In this document: positions 1 to 7,076 of the stretch, one piece after another
Layout: each line of letters starts with the position of its first letter
Position numbering within the stretch: the first letter of the stretch is position 1
Source of the DNA: CAYGAW01 sp964347945
GTDB lineage: Bacteria > Chloroflexota > Anaerolineae > UBA7937 > B3-Chlor
Reading direction: 5' to 3'
DNA length: 15,291 nucleotides
Assembly (NCBI GenBank): GCA_964347945.1
Contig: CAYGAW010000070.1
Location: 1 to 15,291 of the forward strand
Translations under genes and position numbers: made by a program
The notes under the pieces: model-generated
The model's database searches: none
Seen by the model: only the letters and a program-made list of their open reading frames with translations
What the model was told of the DNA's origin: nothing

Positions 1-480
1 GTGATCCGCGAAACGAGTGGGATGATGATCCGTGAGGCGCGCGACATAGCTACAGAGTATCCCGGAATAGAGCTGTGGGAGACGAATGTCGATGCCATGG
101 CCATGTGGCTGGTCAAGAACCCCGAGGACTACTCGGTATTGGTGTCGTCTAACATGTTCGGGGACATCATCTCCGACCTGTGTGCCCAACTGGTGGGTGG
201 GCTGGGCTTCGCCTCCAGCGCCAACATCGGCGATGACTATGCTCTTTTCGAGCCTACGCACGGGTCCGCCCCCAAGTACGCCGGCCAGTACAAGGTCAAT
301 CCCATGGCCATGCTGCTAACCGTGAAACTGATGCTCGAGTGGGTGGGTGAAGCTGATCTCGCTCAGCGTTTGGGAAACGCCATAGCCGCCGTGATCGCTG
401 AGGGCAAGGTCCGCACCTACGATATGGGGGGAGCGGCGAGTACGCTGGACGTTGCTCAAGAGGTGGCCAGAAGGCTGTAG
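1..480 (+). CDS. Isocitrate/isopropylmalate dehydrogenase family protein, C-terminal part
   Basis: This is the last 159 residues of an NAD(P)-dependent beta-decarboxylating dehydrogenase. The window begins inside the gene, so the GTG at base 1 should not be taken as its start. The family oxidises a 2-hydroxy acid (isocitrate, 3-isopropylmalate or homoisocitrate) and decarboxylates it with Mg2+ in the cytosol. Visible family marks are NVDAMAMWLV, the metal-binding block NMFGDIISDL, GGLGFASSANIGDD, the cofactor-loop motif FEPTHGSAPKYAG, and the closing RTYDMGGAAST. The substrate-deciding N-terminal half is outside the window, so isocitrate and isopropylmalate (or homoisocitrate) dehydrogenase cannot be separated here. 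The gene ends at TAG and is followed 47 bases later by a strong terminator, so it is probably the last gene of an upstream transcript. Confidence 0.93.
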   Translation: MIRETSGMMIREARDIATEYPGIELWETNVDAMAMWLVKNPEDYSVLVSSNMFGDIISDLCAQLVGGLGFASSANIGDDYALFEPTHGSAPKYAGQYKVNPMAMLLTVKLMLEWVGEADLAQRLGNAIAAVIAEGKVRTYDMGGAASTLDVAQEVARRL

Positions 481-527
481 AATAGCCCCCATGGCGCGCT
501 CCGACCGGCCACGGGGCCGACGGCTAT

Positions 528-565
528 CGGTGGGCTTGATGGACATCTCAAGCCCACCGGTTTTT
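528..565 (+). terminator. Rho-independent terminator
   Basis: A perfect 12-base-pair stem is formed by CGGTGGGCTTGA (528-539) and TCAAGCCCACCG (548-559), with an 8-base loop. A G and then five T (561-565) follow. This is a textbook intrinsic terminator for the dehydrogenase transcript. It ends only 20 bases before the start codon of the next gene, so it may also act as a leader attenuator for the operon that follows. Confidence 0.9.
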
Positions 566-585
566 CCATATGACGGGAACTGCGG

Positions 586-948
586 ATGGGTTTCTACGAG
601 TTCGAGCGCAAGAGGCCGAAGGTGATGGAAAGTGTCTTGGTTCGCCCGGAGGGAACCGTGATGGGCGGTGTCACCGTTGGCGAGGGCCACTGGGTAGGCG
701 CGGGAGCAGCGGCACGGGGGGATTGGGGAAACATCGTCATCGGCCCGGGACCTAATGTCCAGGAGAATTGCGCGGTCCTCGGAGATACGGATATTCCTGG
801 TGGCAAGATGGTGCTGGGCGTCCTGGGCACGATCGTTGGTGATGTCTCCGAGGAGCAGAAAGCTGCCCGGGATCTAGGCCTGAAGCTGTACCAAGAGTTG
901 TCCCCCCTCTGTGAAAGAAGTTTGGATCGGTTGGAGCGGAAGCAATGA
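586..948 (+). CDS. Internally deleted gamma-carbonic-anhydrase-like (left-handed beta-helix) protein
   Basis: This 120-residue protein belongs to the gamma carbonic anhydrase / PaaY-type hexapeptide-repeat family. The N-terminus (FYEFERKRPKV), the repeats around residues 23-58, the motif RGDWGNIVIG (44-53) and NVQENC (57-62) match the start of that family. The sequence then goes straight to the family's C-terminal part: IPGGKMVLGVLGTIVGDVSEEQ (70-91, given in shortened form as IPGGKMVLGV), followed by a closing helix. Relatives are about 170-180 residues long, so roughly 50 residues of central beta-helix are missing. That region holds the metal-binding histidines; the only histidine here is H35, outside the expected sites. 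It is therefore unlikely to be an active carbonic anhydrase, although a small trimeric scaffold role is possible. The ATG start is supported by the conserved N-terminus; the ribosome site is weak (GACGGGAA, 572-579). Its stop overlaps the next gene as ATGA. Confidence 0.75.
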   Translation: MGFYEFERKRPKVMESVLVRPEGTVMGGVTVGEGHWVGAGAAARGDWGNIVIGPGPNVQENCAVLGDTDIPGGKMVLGVLGTIVGDVSEEQKAARDLGLKLYQELSPLCERSLDRLERKQ

Positions 949-1160
949 AGCTCATCTATCGCGGCCGAGTATGGGAATTGCGAGGTGGGATGACCGCTCG
1001 CGCGGCCATCAAGAAGGTCGGAATCGAACCCGAAGAAGTGCTGGTGGTTCGCAATGGCAAGCTGGTAAGCGACGATACGTTGCTCAGCGATGAAGACGAA
1101 GTGAAGTTGATAGCGGTCATCTCGGGCGGGACTGACAGCCAGCAGCATGGCAAGGGGTAG
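945..1160 (+). CDS. MoaD/ThiS/TtuB-family ubiquitin-like sulfur carrier
   Basis: This small protein of 71 residues has a beta-grasp pattern: two opening strands (KLIYRGRVWEL), a helix (TARAAIKKVGI), the strand EEVLVVRNGKLV, an acidic turn, and the strand EVKLIAVISGG ending in Gly61-Gly62. In this family the Gly-Gly carboxylate is adenylated by an E1-like enzyme and turned into a thiocarboxylate that donates sulfur. The next gene encodes a TtuA-type tRNA thiolase, so a TtuB role in tRNA 2-thiouridine-type modification is the best guess; ThiS or MoaD roles are less likely because no thiazole or molybdopterin genes are nearby. Oddly, nine residues (TDSQQHGKG) follow the Gly-Gly, so processing would be needed to expose it. 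The start overlaps the preceding stop (ATGA), which implies translational coupling. Confidence 0.85.
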   Translation: MKLIYRGRVWELRGGMTARAAIKKVGIEPEEVLVVRNGKLVSDDTLLSDEDEVKLIAVISGGTDSQQHGKG

Positions 1161-1168
1161 CTAGAGGG

Positions 1169-2086
1169 TTGAAGTGCAGGAAGTGCGGCGCACCAGCCGC
1201 AGTAAACATGCGCCAGCACAGACTGGCTCTATGCGGGGAACATTTCGTCGAATGGTTCGTGGCACAGACCCAACGTTCCATCGAGAAACACGCCATGTTT
1301 GGGCTGGAAGATCGCGTGCTAGTAGCGGTATCGGGAGGGAAGGACAGCCTGGCTCTGTGGGACGTGCTGTTGCGTCTGGGATACGACGCGCGAGCGCTTT
1401 ACATAAATCTGGGTATCAATGGTGAGCGATACTCCGAGGAGTCGAGAGGACGGGTGGAACGTTTCGCTGCCGAGCGGCAGGGCGCCGGGTTCGAGATTGT
1501 GGAGGTGAAGGAGACTTACGGCAAGTCAGTACCGGAGTTGGCGCGCGAGAAGCGGGGGCGCAAGGTCTGCTCCCTGTGTGGTCTCGTCAAGCGGCATGTC
1601 ATGAACCGCGTGGCCTATGAAGGAGGATTCCAGGCAGTAGCCACGGGACATAACCTGGACGACGAAGCCGCGGTGCTCTTTCAGAATGTCCTTCGCTGGC
1701 AGACAGGCTATCTGGCCCGGCAGGCTCCCGTTCTGCCCAGCACACATCCGCGCCTGGCGCGCAAGGTGAAGCCGTTCTTCCGCTTCTACGAACGGGAGAC
1801 AGCGTCTTACGCCCTGCTGAACGACATAGACTACATCTACGAGGAGTGTCCTTATTCGAGGAACGCCACGAGCATCCTCTACAAGGAACTGCTAAATCAG
1901 CTGGAAACTCGATCTCGCGGCGCCAAGCAGCAGTTCTATCTGAGCTTTCTACAGGCGCGGGGCGAAGAGAATCTCTTCTCTCGCTCCCGGGAAGGGCTGG
2001 AGCTTGGCGAATGTGCCAGTTGCGGACAGCCCACCACCGCGCCCCGCCTGTGCGCCTTTTGTCGCCTCTGGGAGAAATCGTCGTGA
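1169..2086 (+). CDS. ttuA: TtuA-type tRNA 2-thiolation protein (TtcA/TtuA/Ncs6 superfamily)
   Basis: This 305-residue enzyme should adenylate a tRNA uridine (or ribothymidine 54) and insert sulfur delivered by the carrier encoded just upstream. Visible parts in order are an N-terminal zinc finger (C3, C6, C22, H25), the PP-loop ATPase motif SGGKDS (55-60), C134 and C137 in CSLC with C227 in EECPYS, GHNLDDEA (160-167), and a C-terminal zinc finger (C282, C285, C295, C298). In the Thermus TtuA family the three internal cysteines hold an oxygen-sensitive [4Fe-4S] cluster. TTG is chosen as the start because it keeps the first zinc-finger pair CRKC; AAGGGG (1152-1157) lies 11 bases before it. The gene begins 8 bases after the sulfur carrier and its TGA overlaps the next start as GTGA. 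The family is clear; target position 54 rather than another uridine is inferred. Confidence 0.92.
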   Translation: MKCRKCGAPAAVNMRQHRLALCGEHFVEWFVAQTQRSIEKHAMFGLEDRVLVAVSGGKDSLALWDVLLRLGYDARALYINLGINGERYSEESRGRVERFAAERQGAGFEIVEVKETYGKSVPELAREKRGRKVCSLCGLVKRHVMNRVAYEGGFQAVATGHNLDDEAAVLFQNVLRWQTGYLARQAPVLPSTHPRLARKVKPFFRFYERETASYALLNDIDYIYEECPYSRNATSILYKELLNQLETRSRGAKQQFYLSFLQARGEENLFSRSREGLELGECASCGQPTTAPRLCAFCRLWEKSS

Positions 2087-3582
2087 GACTGGGAGCCTAT
2101 TTGCGGGCCTTCAGAAGCGCCGTAGGGCGACCGCGAGTGATCAGTATCGCGGGACTGGTGGCGTTGTTCGTGGCTTGCCTCTACGTCTATCTTCTGCTCG
2201 CGATGGTCTGGGTGAGCACCCCGGGACTCTCCGTGTCCTGGGTTGTGACCTCCACACCATCGATCGAGGCTCAGACCAAGCCCCGGGCCAGTCGGACGGC
2301 CTCGAAAACGGCGACACCCAGCGGCCCGACCCCGAGTCCCACCGTGACACCAACCTACACTCCCATCTCGTACACGCCAACGCCGGCCCATCTCCTGTAC
2401 GTGGTTGCCCCCGGAGACACCCTGAGCGGTATCGCACGAAGGCATAACACGACGGTGCAGGCTATCATGGAGCTGAACAGCCTCTCCAGCGATCTGCTCT
2501 CCATAGGACAGGAGTTGTTCATCCCAGGCCAACGTGCGGACTCGCTACCTACGCCTACAACCAGGGCCACGAGCACCCCGCCGGTTTCCACCGCGACGCC
2601 GACTGCGACGTACGCGTCGCTCGCTTCCACAGCCACAGCCCGGCCGACTGTTCGGGCACCGGGCGCCGGACCACCGGGTGAGTCCCTGGTGGTCGCCTTC
2701 TACTACGCCTGGTACGGCCTCGACCAGTGGAAGCCGGGCAAGGTGCCGGACATCCCCGCAGTGCCCTACACTTCCAAAGATCGCAATACAATCGTCAGAC
2801 ACGTTGAGCAGGCTCAACGAGCAGGCATCGATGCCTTCGCCGTCGCCTGGTACGGCCCGAGGGGCCCGAACAATCAGACGGAGGCCAACTTCCGCGCCGT
2901 GTTGGATGTGGCTGGGCAGCGAGGCTTTCAGGCGACCGTGGATTTCGAGACGCGCTCGCCGTTCTTCCACAACCAGGCGGACGTCGTGACTGCTCTGCGC
3001 CATCTGATTGACAACCACGCTGCCAATCCCGCCTTTCTGCGCTACCGGGGCAAGCCGTTGATTTTTTTCTGGGCCGTCGGGGAGGTGTTCACCGGTCCGG
3101 GGCAATCTCCCATCGATGCTTGGGCTTCCATCCGGCAGCAGGTTGACCCCGGTCACAATACTGTGTGGATAGCCGATGGCGCGGACATCCAATTCTTGCG
3201 GGTTTTCGATGGGCATCATCTCTACAACATCACATGGAATCCTCCGGTCAACGTCAACACTACGCTGAGCAAGTGGGCACACAACGTGCGCAGCTACAAC
3301 GCTAGCCACGCCGCGAACAAGCTCTGGGTAGCAACGGTAATGCCGGGCTACAACGATCTCTGCATAGAGGGGCGACCTGGTCGCTTCTCCCATGGTCGAA
3401 GCAATGGGGCTTACTACAGAGAAACGTGGCAGGCCGCAATCAACAGTGCCCCTGACTTGGTTGTGATCACCAGCTTCAACGAGTGGCTCGAGGGGACGCA
3501 GATTGAACCCAGTGTGACCTACGGAGACCTTTATCTACGGTTGACCTCGGAGTTGTCAGCAGCTTTCAAGAGTTCGAGATGA
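2083..3582 (+). CDS. Membrane-anchored LysM protein with GH99-like glycoside hydrolase domain
   Basis: This 499-residue surface protein starts at GTG with GGGAGA seven bases upstream and a GTGA overlap with ttuA. The open frame extends further upstream, but only inside ttuA. Residues 19-44 form one hydrophobic membrane segment without an obvious lipobox. A Thr/Ser/Pro-rich linker (about 57-101) leads to one LysM domain (106-149: YVVAPGDTLSG to ELFIPG), which binds N-acetylglucosamine polymers such as peptidoglycan. A second Thr/Pro/Ala linker follows (about 151-198). From about residue 202 the sequence (VAFYYAWYG, then ending near SFNEWLEGTQIEPS) matches GH99-type TIM-barrel enzymes, which include endo-alpha-mannosidases. 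E467 and E470 in the EWxE motif sit where the acidic catalytic pair of that family is expected. The protein is probably tethered to the membrane with its catalytic domain outside. The substrate is unknown. It is the last gene of the operon and has no link to tRNA thiolation that I can name. Confidence 0.85.
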   Translation: MRLGAYLRAFRSAVGRPRVISIAGLVALFVACLYVYLLLAMVWVSTPGLSVSWVVTSTPSIEAQTKPRASRTASKTATPSGPTPSPTVTPTYTPISYTPTPAHLLYVVAPGDTLSGIARRHNTTVQAIMELNSLSSDLLSIGQELFIPGQRADSLPTPTTRATSTPPVSTATPTATYASLASTATARPTVRAPGAGPPGESLVVAFYYAWYGLDQWKPGKVPDIPAVPYTSKDRNTIVRHVEQAQRAGIDAFAVAWYGPRGPNNQTEANFRAVLDVAGQRGFQATVDFETRSPFFHNQADVVTALRHLIDNHAANPAFLRYRGKPLIFFWAVGEVFTGPGQSPIDAWASIRQQVDPGHNTVWIADGADIQFLRVFDGHHLYNITWNPPVNVNTTLSKWAHNVRSYNASHAANKLWVATVMPGYNDLCIEGRPGRFSHGRSNGAYYRETWQAAINSAPDLVVITSFNEWLEGTQIEPSVTYGDLYLRLTSELSAAFKSSR

Positions 3583-3612
3583 TAGCTGAACAGCGGTGTC
3601 GGGTCACAGTCC

Positions 3613-3641
3613 TTTACAATGTGCCTCAACTGTGGTACACT
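3613..3641 (+). promoter_or_regulatory. Sigma70-type promoter of first kinase
   Basis: TTTACA (3613-3618) and TACACT (3636-3641) are separated by exactly 17 bases, matching five and four of six consensus positions. The -10 begins 55 bases before the ATG at 3691, and a strong ribosome site (GGAGGAGG, 3679-3686) lies between. The twin kinase downstream has the same layout, which supports the call. A short dyad (CACAGT 3605-3610, ACTGTG 3629-3634) flanks the -35. Confidence 0.65.
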
Positions 3642-3690
3642 GCGACAAGACGTCGGGCGCTTACTAGCGACCATGTGAGGAGGAGGCAAC

Positions 3691-5346
3691 ATGTCCGGGG
3701 AAAAAGTGCTTGTTGTGGAAGATAGCATTGACATCCTGTCCTTCCTCTCTGAGGATGTGTTGCCCTACCACGGTTATCAGGTGGTGACCGCGACGACGGG
3801 TCAGCAGGGGCTGGAGAAATTGGCCTCCGACGGCCCCGATCTGCTATTGCTGGATCTCGAGCTGCCGGACATGTCTGGGATGGACATCGTGAAGGCGCTG
3901 CAAAAGGATGACAGCGACGTGCCCGTTGTGCTAATGACTGCATATGGGTCCGAGAGTGTGGCCGTCGAAGCCTTCCGCCTGGGGGTAAGGGATTACATCA
4001 TCAAGCCCTTCACGACAGAGCAGGTGCTGGACGTTCTCGAGCGCACCCTCATGGAAACTCGGCTGCGCAGGGAGAAAAGCGAGCTGACTGAGAGCTTGCA
4101 GCAGCGAGTGGAGCAAATGACCATTCTGTCCGCCGTCGGGAAGTCCGTTGTTTCCCTGATGGATTTGGAGGAGTTGTTGAACCGCATAGTGGAGGCAGGA
4201 GTCTACGTTACCAGGGCTGAGGAGGGCTTCCTGCTGCTGGTGGATCCGGAGACCCAGGACCTGTACCTAAGAGCGGGCAAGAACCTGGGCAGCGTGCAAT
4301 CTCAGGGTTTCAGGCTCAAGGTCGACGACAGCCTGACTGGCCAGGTAGTGCAGACCGGCAGGCCGATGAGGCGCGGTGGGAAGGGAACCGGTCGCGATTT
4401 CAAGGTGAAGACCGGTTACTTGGTGAAATCCCTTCTCCACGTGCCGCTTATCTTGAGAGACAAGGCCATCGGTGTGCTCTCGGTAGACAATCAGGTGTCT
4501 GATGTAGAGTTCACGGACGAGGATCAGTATCTACTCTCCACGTTGGCCGACTACGCGGCGATCAGCATTGAGAATGCTACTCTATATGATGAGCTCAGGA
4601 AGAATATTGAGCATCTAAAACTCTCTCAACAGGAGTTGATCCAATCATCGAAGCTCGCTGCTGTGGGGACGCTGGCCGCCGGCGTGGCTCACGAGTTCAA
4701 CAACCTCCTCGCCGCCATCTCGGGACATACGGAGTTGGGACTGGTCTCAAGTGACATGCAGGAGATCAAGCGAGCGCTTGAGGTGGTGATGACCTCCGTT
4801 GACAGAGCCAGGAGGATCACGACCAACCTACTGACCTTTGCGAGAAGACGGGAAACCAAGATGGAGGTGACGGACATCACCGAAGCGGTGGAGAACCCAC
4901 TTCAGTTGCTCGAGAGGGACTTGGAGAAATCCAATGTCGAGATTGTGCGCAAGTACTATGAGACCCCTCCTGTCCATTGTGATGTGAACCAGTTGTCGCA
5001 GGTTTGTCTCAATCTGATAACCAACGCTCGGGACGCCATGTTGCCTGACGGTGGAACACTGACGGTTCAGGTCAAACAGGACGGGGACGAAGTTGTGTTG
5101 GCCTTCGCTGACACAGGGTCGGGAATCCCCGATTACGTCATGGAGAACCTGTTCCAGCCGTTTGTCACCACCAAAGGGCCACTGGGAGGCGGAGAGATGA
5201 CCGGCAGCGGCCTGGGGCTATCCGTGTCCTACGGCATAGTCAAGAATCACGGTGGCACTATCGATGTAGATACCCAGCCTGGCAGGGGCAGCACGTTCAC
5301 GGTCCGCCTGCCCATCAAGGGTGCTGAGGCCATGACTGATCGGTGA
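3691..5346 (+). CDS. Response regulator-GAF-histidine kinase hybrid (first paralogue)
   Basis: This 551-residue cytosolic signalling protein has no membrane segment and no DNA-binding domain. Residues 4-118 are a receiver domain with acidic pocket E10/D11, phosphoacceptor D55, T83 and K105. A helical linker (about 110-150) joins it to a GAF domain (about 158-296), which may bind a small ligand. The HisKA segment carries the phosphorylated histidine H334 in GVAHEFNN, and the HATPase_c domain has N445 (N box), D474 in DTGSGIP and the lid GSGLGLSV. The receiver takes the place of an input domain, so phosphorylation of D55 by another kinase could tune this kinase; its own output partner is not in the window. 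The start is set by a strong AGGAGG site and by the conserved MSGEKVLVVEDS. Its TGA overlaps the next gene's GTG. The sequence is strongly similar to the gene at 7136-8770. Confidence 0.93.
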   Translation: MSGEKVLVVEDSIDILSFLSEDVLPYHGYQVVTATTGQQGLEKLASDGPDLLLLDLELPDMSGMDIVKALQKDDSDVPVVLMTAYGSESVAVEAFRLGVRDYIIKPFTTEQVLDVLERTLMETRLRREKSELTESLQQRVEQMTILSAVGKSVVSLMDLEELLNRIVEAGVYVTRAEEGFLLLVDPETQDLYLRAGKNLGSVQSQGFRLKVDDSLTGQVVQTGRPMRRGGKGTGRDFKVKTGYLVKSLLHVPLILRDKAIGVLSVDNQVSDVEFTDEDQYLLSTLADYAAISIENATLYDELRKNIEHLKLSQQELIQSSKLAAVGTLAAGVAHEFNNLLAAISGHTELGLVSSDMQEIKRALEVVMTSVDRARRITTNLLTFARRRETKMEVTDITEAVENPLQLLERDLEKSNVEIVRKYYETPPVHCDVNQLSQVCLNLITNARDAMLPDGGTLTVQVKQDGDEVVLAFADTGSGIPDYVMENLFQPFVTTKGPLGGGEMTGSGLGLSVSYGIVKNHGGTIDVDTQPGRGSTFTVRLPIKGAEAMTDR

Positions 5347-6674
5347 GGCTATCCGGTAGGCTGGTAGTCCCTGCAGTCCTAGTGGTGATCGCCCTGGCCT
5401 GCTGGCTTCCGCAGTTCGGGGCTATCTCACGTGAGGGTGTTTCCTCAGCCTCTCCCCGCTGGTGCGGGGAGGGACGGCTTGAGGTCCGAGAAGGGCTCCA
5501 CATTCTCCATCTGAGGGGCGGCCCCTACGACATAGGCTATCAACACGGGGTCCTGCTACGTCAGGAAATCAGATCAAGACTCCGAGACCAGGTCTTGGGC
5601 TCACTTCTGTCTGGCGGCGATACGTCTCATCTACTGCTGTTACGGTATGCTCGATACGTAGATAGCTACCTGCCTGCCGAGTACAGATATGAGATGCGGG
5701 GCCTGGCTGATGGAGCTGGCCTATCGTACTCCGACGTGCTCTTGCTGAATAGCTACGAGGAGTTGATCTCCGCGCCCATACCACGGCAGCATGTGCGGGA
5801 ACTCCTGTTGACTCTCCATGCACCGTTCATGCCTCACTATGGCTCCGTGGTCATCCCGCCCAGCCAGGCTGAATCGCCGGGGCGCGAGTCGTCTGTGGAG
5901 GCACTTCATCATCGGACCCTGGGGACATTCGCTGCCTTCGGCACTGCTACACAGGGCGGCAGACTGCTGCACGCTGTTGACCTCTCTCCTCCTGAGCCAA
6001 ACCTGGATGAGATCCTCATCATTGTGTACGAGCCAGACGTGGGCAATCGCGTTATCGTAGTTGGTCGGCCTGGGATGGTCGGCGCTACGGTGGGCTTGAA
6101 TGAGGAGCAGATATCCGTCGTGGGTCTAGCTTCGCCATCCCAAGATGCCTCACCGGATGGCGTGCGACTACCCGTTCTGTTGCGTGAAGTGCTTCATCAC
6201 GCAGGGGACATACGTACCTCGGTGAGCCTTATCGCGAGCGGCAGGCGCACCTCTGGGTACAATGTGCTAATCGGCGATGGCAAGCCAGCCGATGCTCAAG
6301 CTGTTGAACTCTCTGCGCATCAGTACGCCGTTTTCCAAGCTGAGAACGACCTTCTGGTGCGCACCAATCACTATTTGGATCCAGACTTGTCAGAAACGCA
6401 GCAGATTGTATCTCAGACTGAGCAGCAGGACAGCAGGGGGCGCTTCGACGAAATATACGAGGGACTATACAGCGATTACGGGCGCCTAGACTTGCTCACG
6501 GCTGTCGATTTGTTGGCGAGGGAGCATGTCGCCGACATCGAGGACCAGGGTACGCAGAATCGCGAGCCTGTCACGGGGATCCTCATCGCCTCGAGCGCCT
6601 TGGAGATACACGTCGTCTTCCATCGCGAGGGAAAGACGGACGTCCTCGGTGTCAAACTGGACGAGGTGCTCTAG
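5343..6674 (+). CDS. Secreted C45/AAT-like Ntn-hydrolase family protein lacking the usual nucleophile
   Basis: This 443-residue protein starts at GTG, overlapping the kinase stop as GTGA, and is probably co-expressed with that kinase. Residues 7-27 form a signal peptide or anchor; C20 is followed by no convincing lipobox pattern (ALAC). Family marks of the acyl-CoA:6-aminopenicillanate acyltransferase / C45 peptidase group are GGPYDIGYQHG (59-69), the GLSYSDVLLLNSYEEL region, TFAAFGTAT (195-203), LIGDG, and TNHYLDPDL. In that family a cysteine just before the TFAAxG block becomes the N-terminal nucleophile after self-cleavage, acting on amide bonds. Here that place reads RTLGTF, with L193 where the cysteine is expected, and the only cysteines are C20 and C41. 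It may be a pseudoenzyme, perhaps a ligand-binding sensor partner of the neighbouring kinases, or it may use another residue. The frame is intact. A ribosome site is hardly visible, so translational coupling is likely. Confidence 0.75.
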   Translation: MRLSGRLVVPAVLVVIALACWLPQFGAISREGVSSASPRWCGEGRLEVREGLHILHLRGGPYDIGYQHGVLLRQEIRSRLRDQVLGSLLSGGDTSHLLLLRYARYVDSYLPAEYRYEMRGLADGAGLSYSDVLLLNSYEELISAPIPRQHVRELLLTLHAPFMPHYGSVVIPPSQAESPGRESSVEALHHRTLGTFAAFGTATQGGRLLHAVDLSPPEPNLDEILIIVYEPDVGNRVIVVGRPGMVGATVGLNEEQISVVGLASPSQDASPDGVRLPVLLREVLHHAGDIRTSVSLIASGRRTSGYNVLIGDGKPADAQAVELSAHQYAVFQAENDLLVRTNHYLDPDLSETQQIVSQTEQQDSRGRFDEIYEGLYSDYGRLDLLTAVDLLAREHVADIEDQGTQNREPVTGILIASSALEIHVVFHREGKTDVLGVKLDEVL

Positions 6675-6754
6675 GGGTATAGGGTCCGACTGGATAGTTT
6701 CTCCTCACAATCCGGAGCCGCCAGAGCTTTGCCTACAGAACGTCACCATCTGCC

Positions 6755-6769
6755 GAAGCCGTCGGCTTC
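6755..6769 (+). terminator. Possible weak terminator hairpin
   Basis: GAAGCC (6755-6760) and GGCTTC (6764-6769) can pair around a 3-base loop, 81 bases after the Ntn-hydrolase gene. Only a poor T-run (TT) follows, so this is a weak candidate for ending the first kinase transcript. Confidence 0.25.
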
Positions 6770-7027
6770 TTGAGCCACAGTGTCACCTCTCCGGCTCGGC
6801 GCGTTCTCTCCGTGAGTCGACTTGTCGCCCGTCGGCACCGCGTACCTCGCATCATCGCTGGGGGAGGCCCGGGACAGGACCAGTGGCGCGCCTTGGCGTG
6901 GTTCGTTGGCTGGCGGTTGTAGTGTACCGTGTCAGGGTAGGCGAGTCGGAGCCTGAGCAGCCCTTGGAGCGCGAATGTCTGTCGCACCGCTGCGAAGCCT
7001 CACGGTTGTTGCAGCAAACTACAGGGA

Positions 7028-7076
7028 CGTGGACACAGGTCCGTGTTGGGCCATGCAAGTTGGCAAGGTGTCCACG
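7028..7076. repeat. 9-base inverted repeat flanking the -35 of the second kinase promoter
   Basis: CGTGGACAC (7028-7036) and its exact reverse complement GTGTCCACG (7068-7076) lie with centres 40 bases apart. One arm is upstream of the -35 and the other sits in the spacer between -35 and -10. This placement suits a repressor or a looping regulator, but no protein can be assigned. Confidence 0.45.

Noticed and set aside
1846..2082. Upstream extension of the LysM-GH99 gene
   Set aside because: This part overlaps ttuA in another frame; the GTG at 2083 has a ribosome site and is followed directly by a membrane segment.
2290..2660. Possible tandem repeat or CRISPR-like array
   Set aside because: The repetition is only the ACx/CCx codon bias of Thr/Pro-rich linkers; there are no regular repeat and spacer units.
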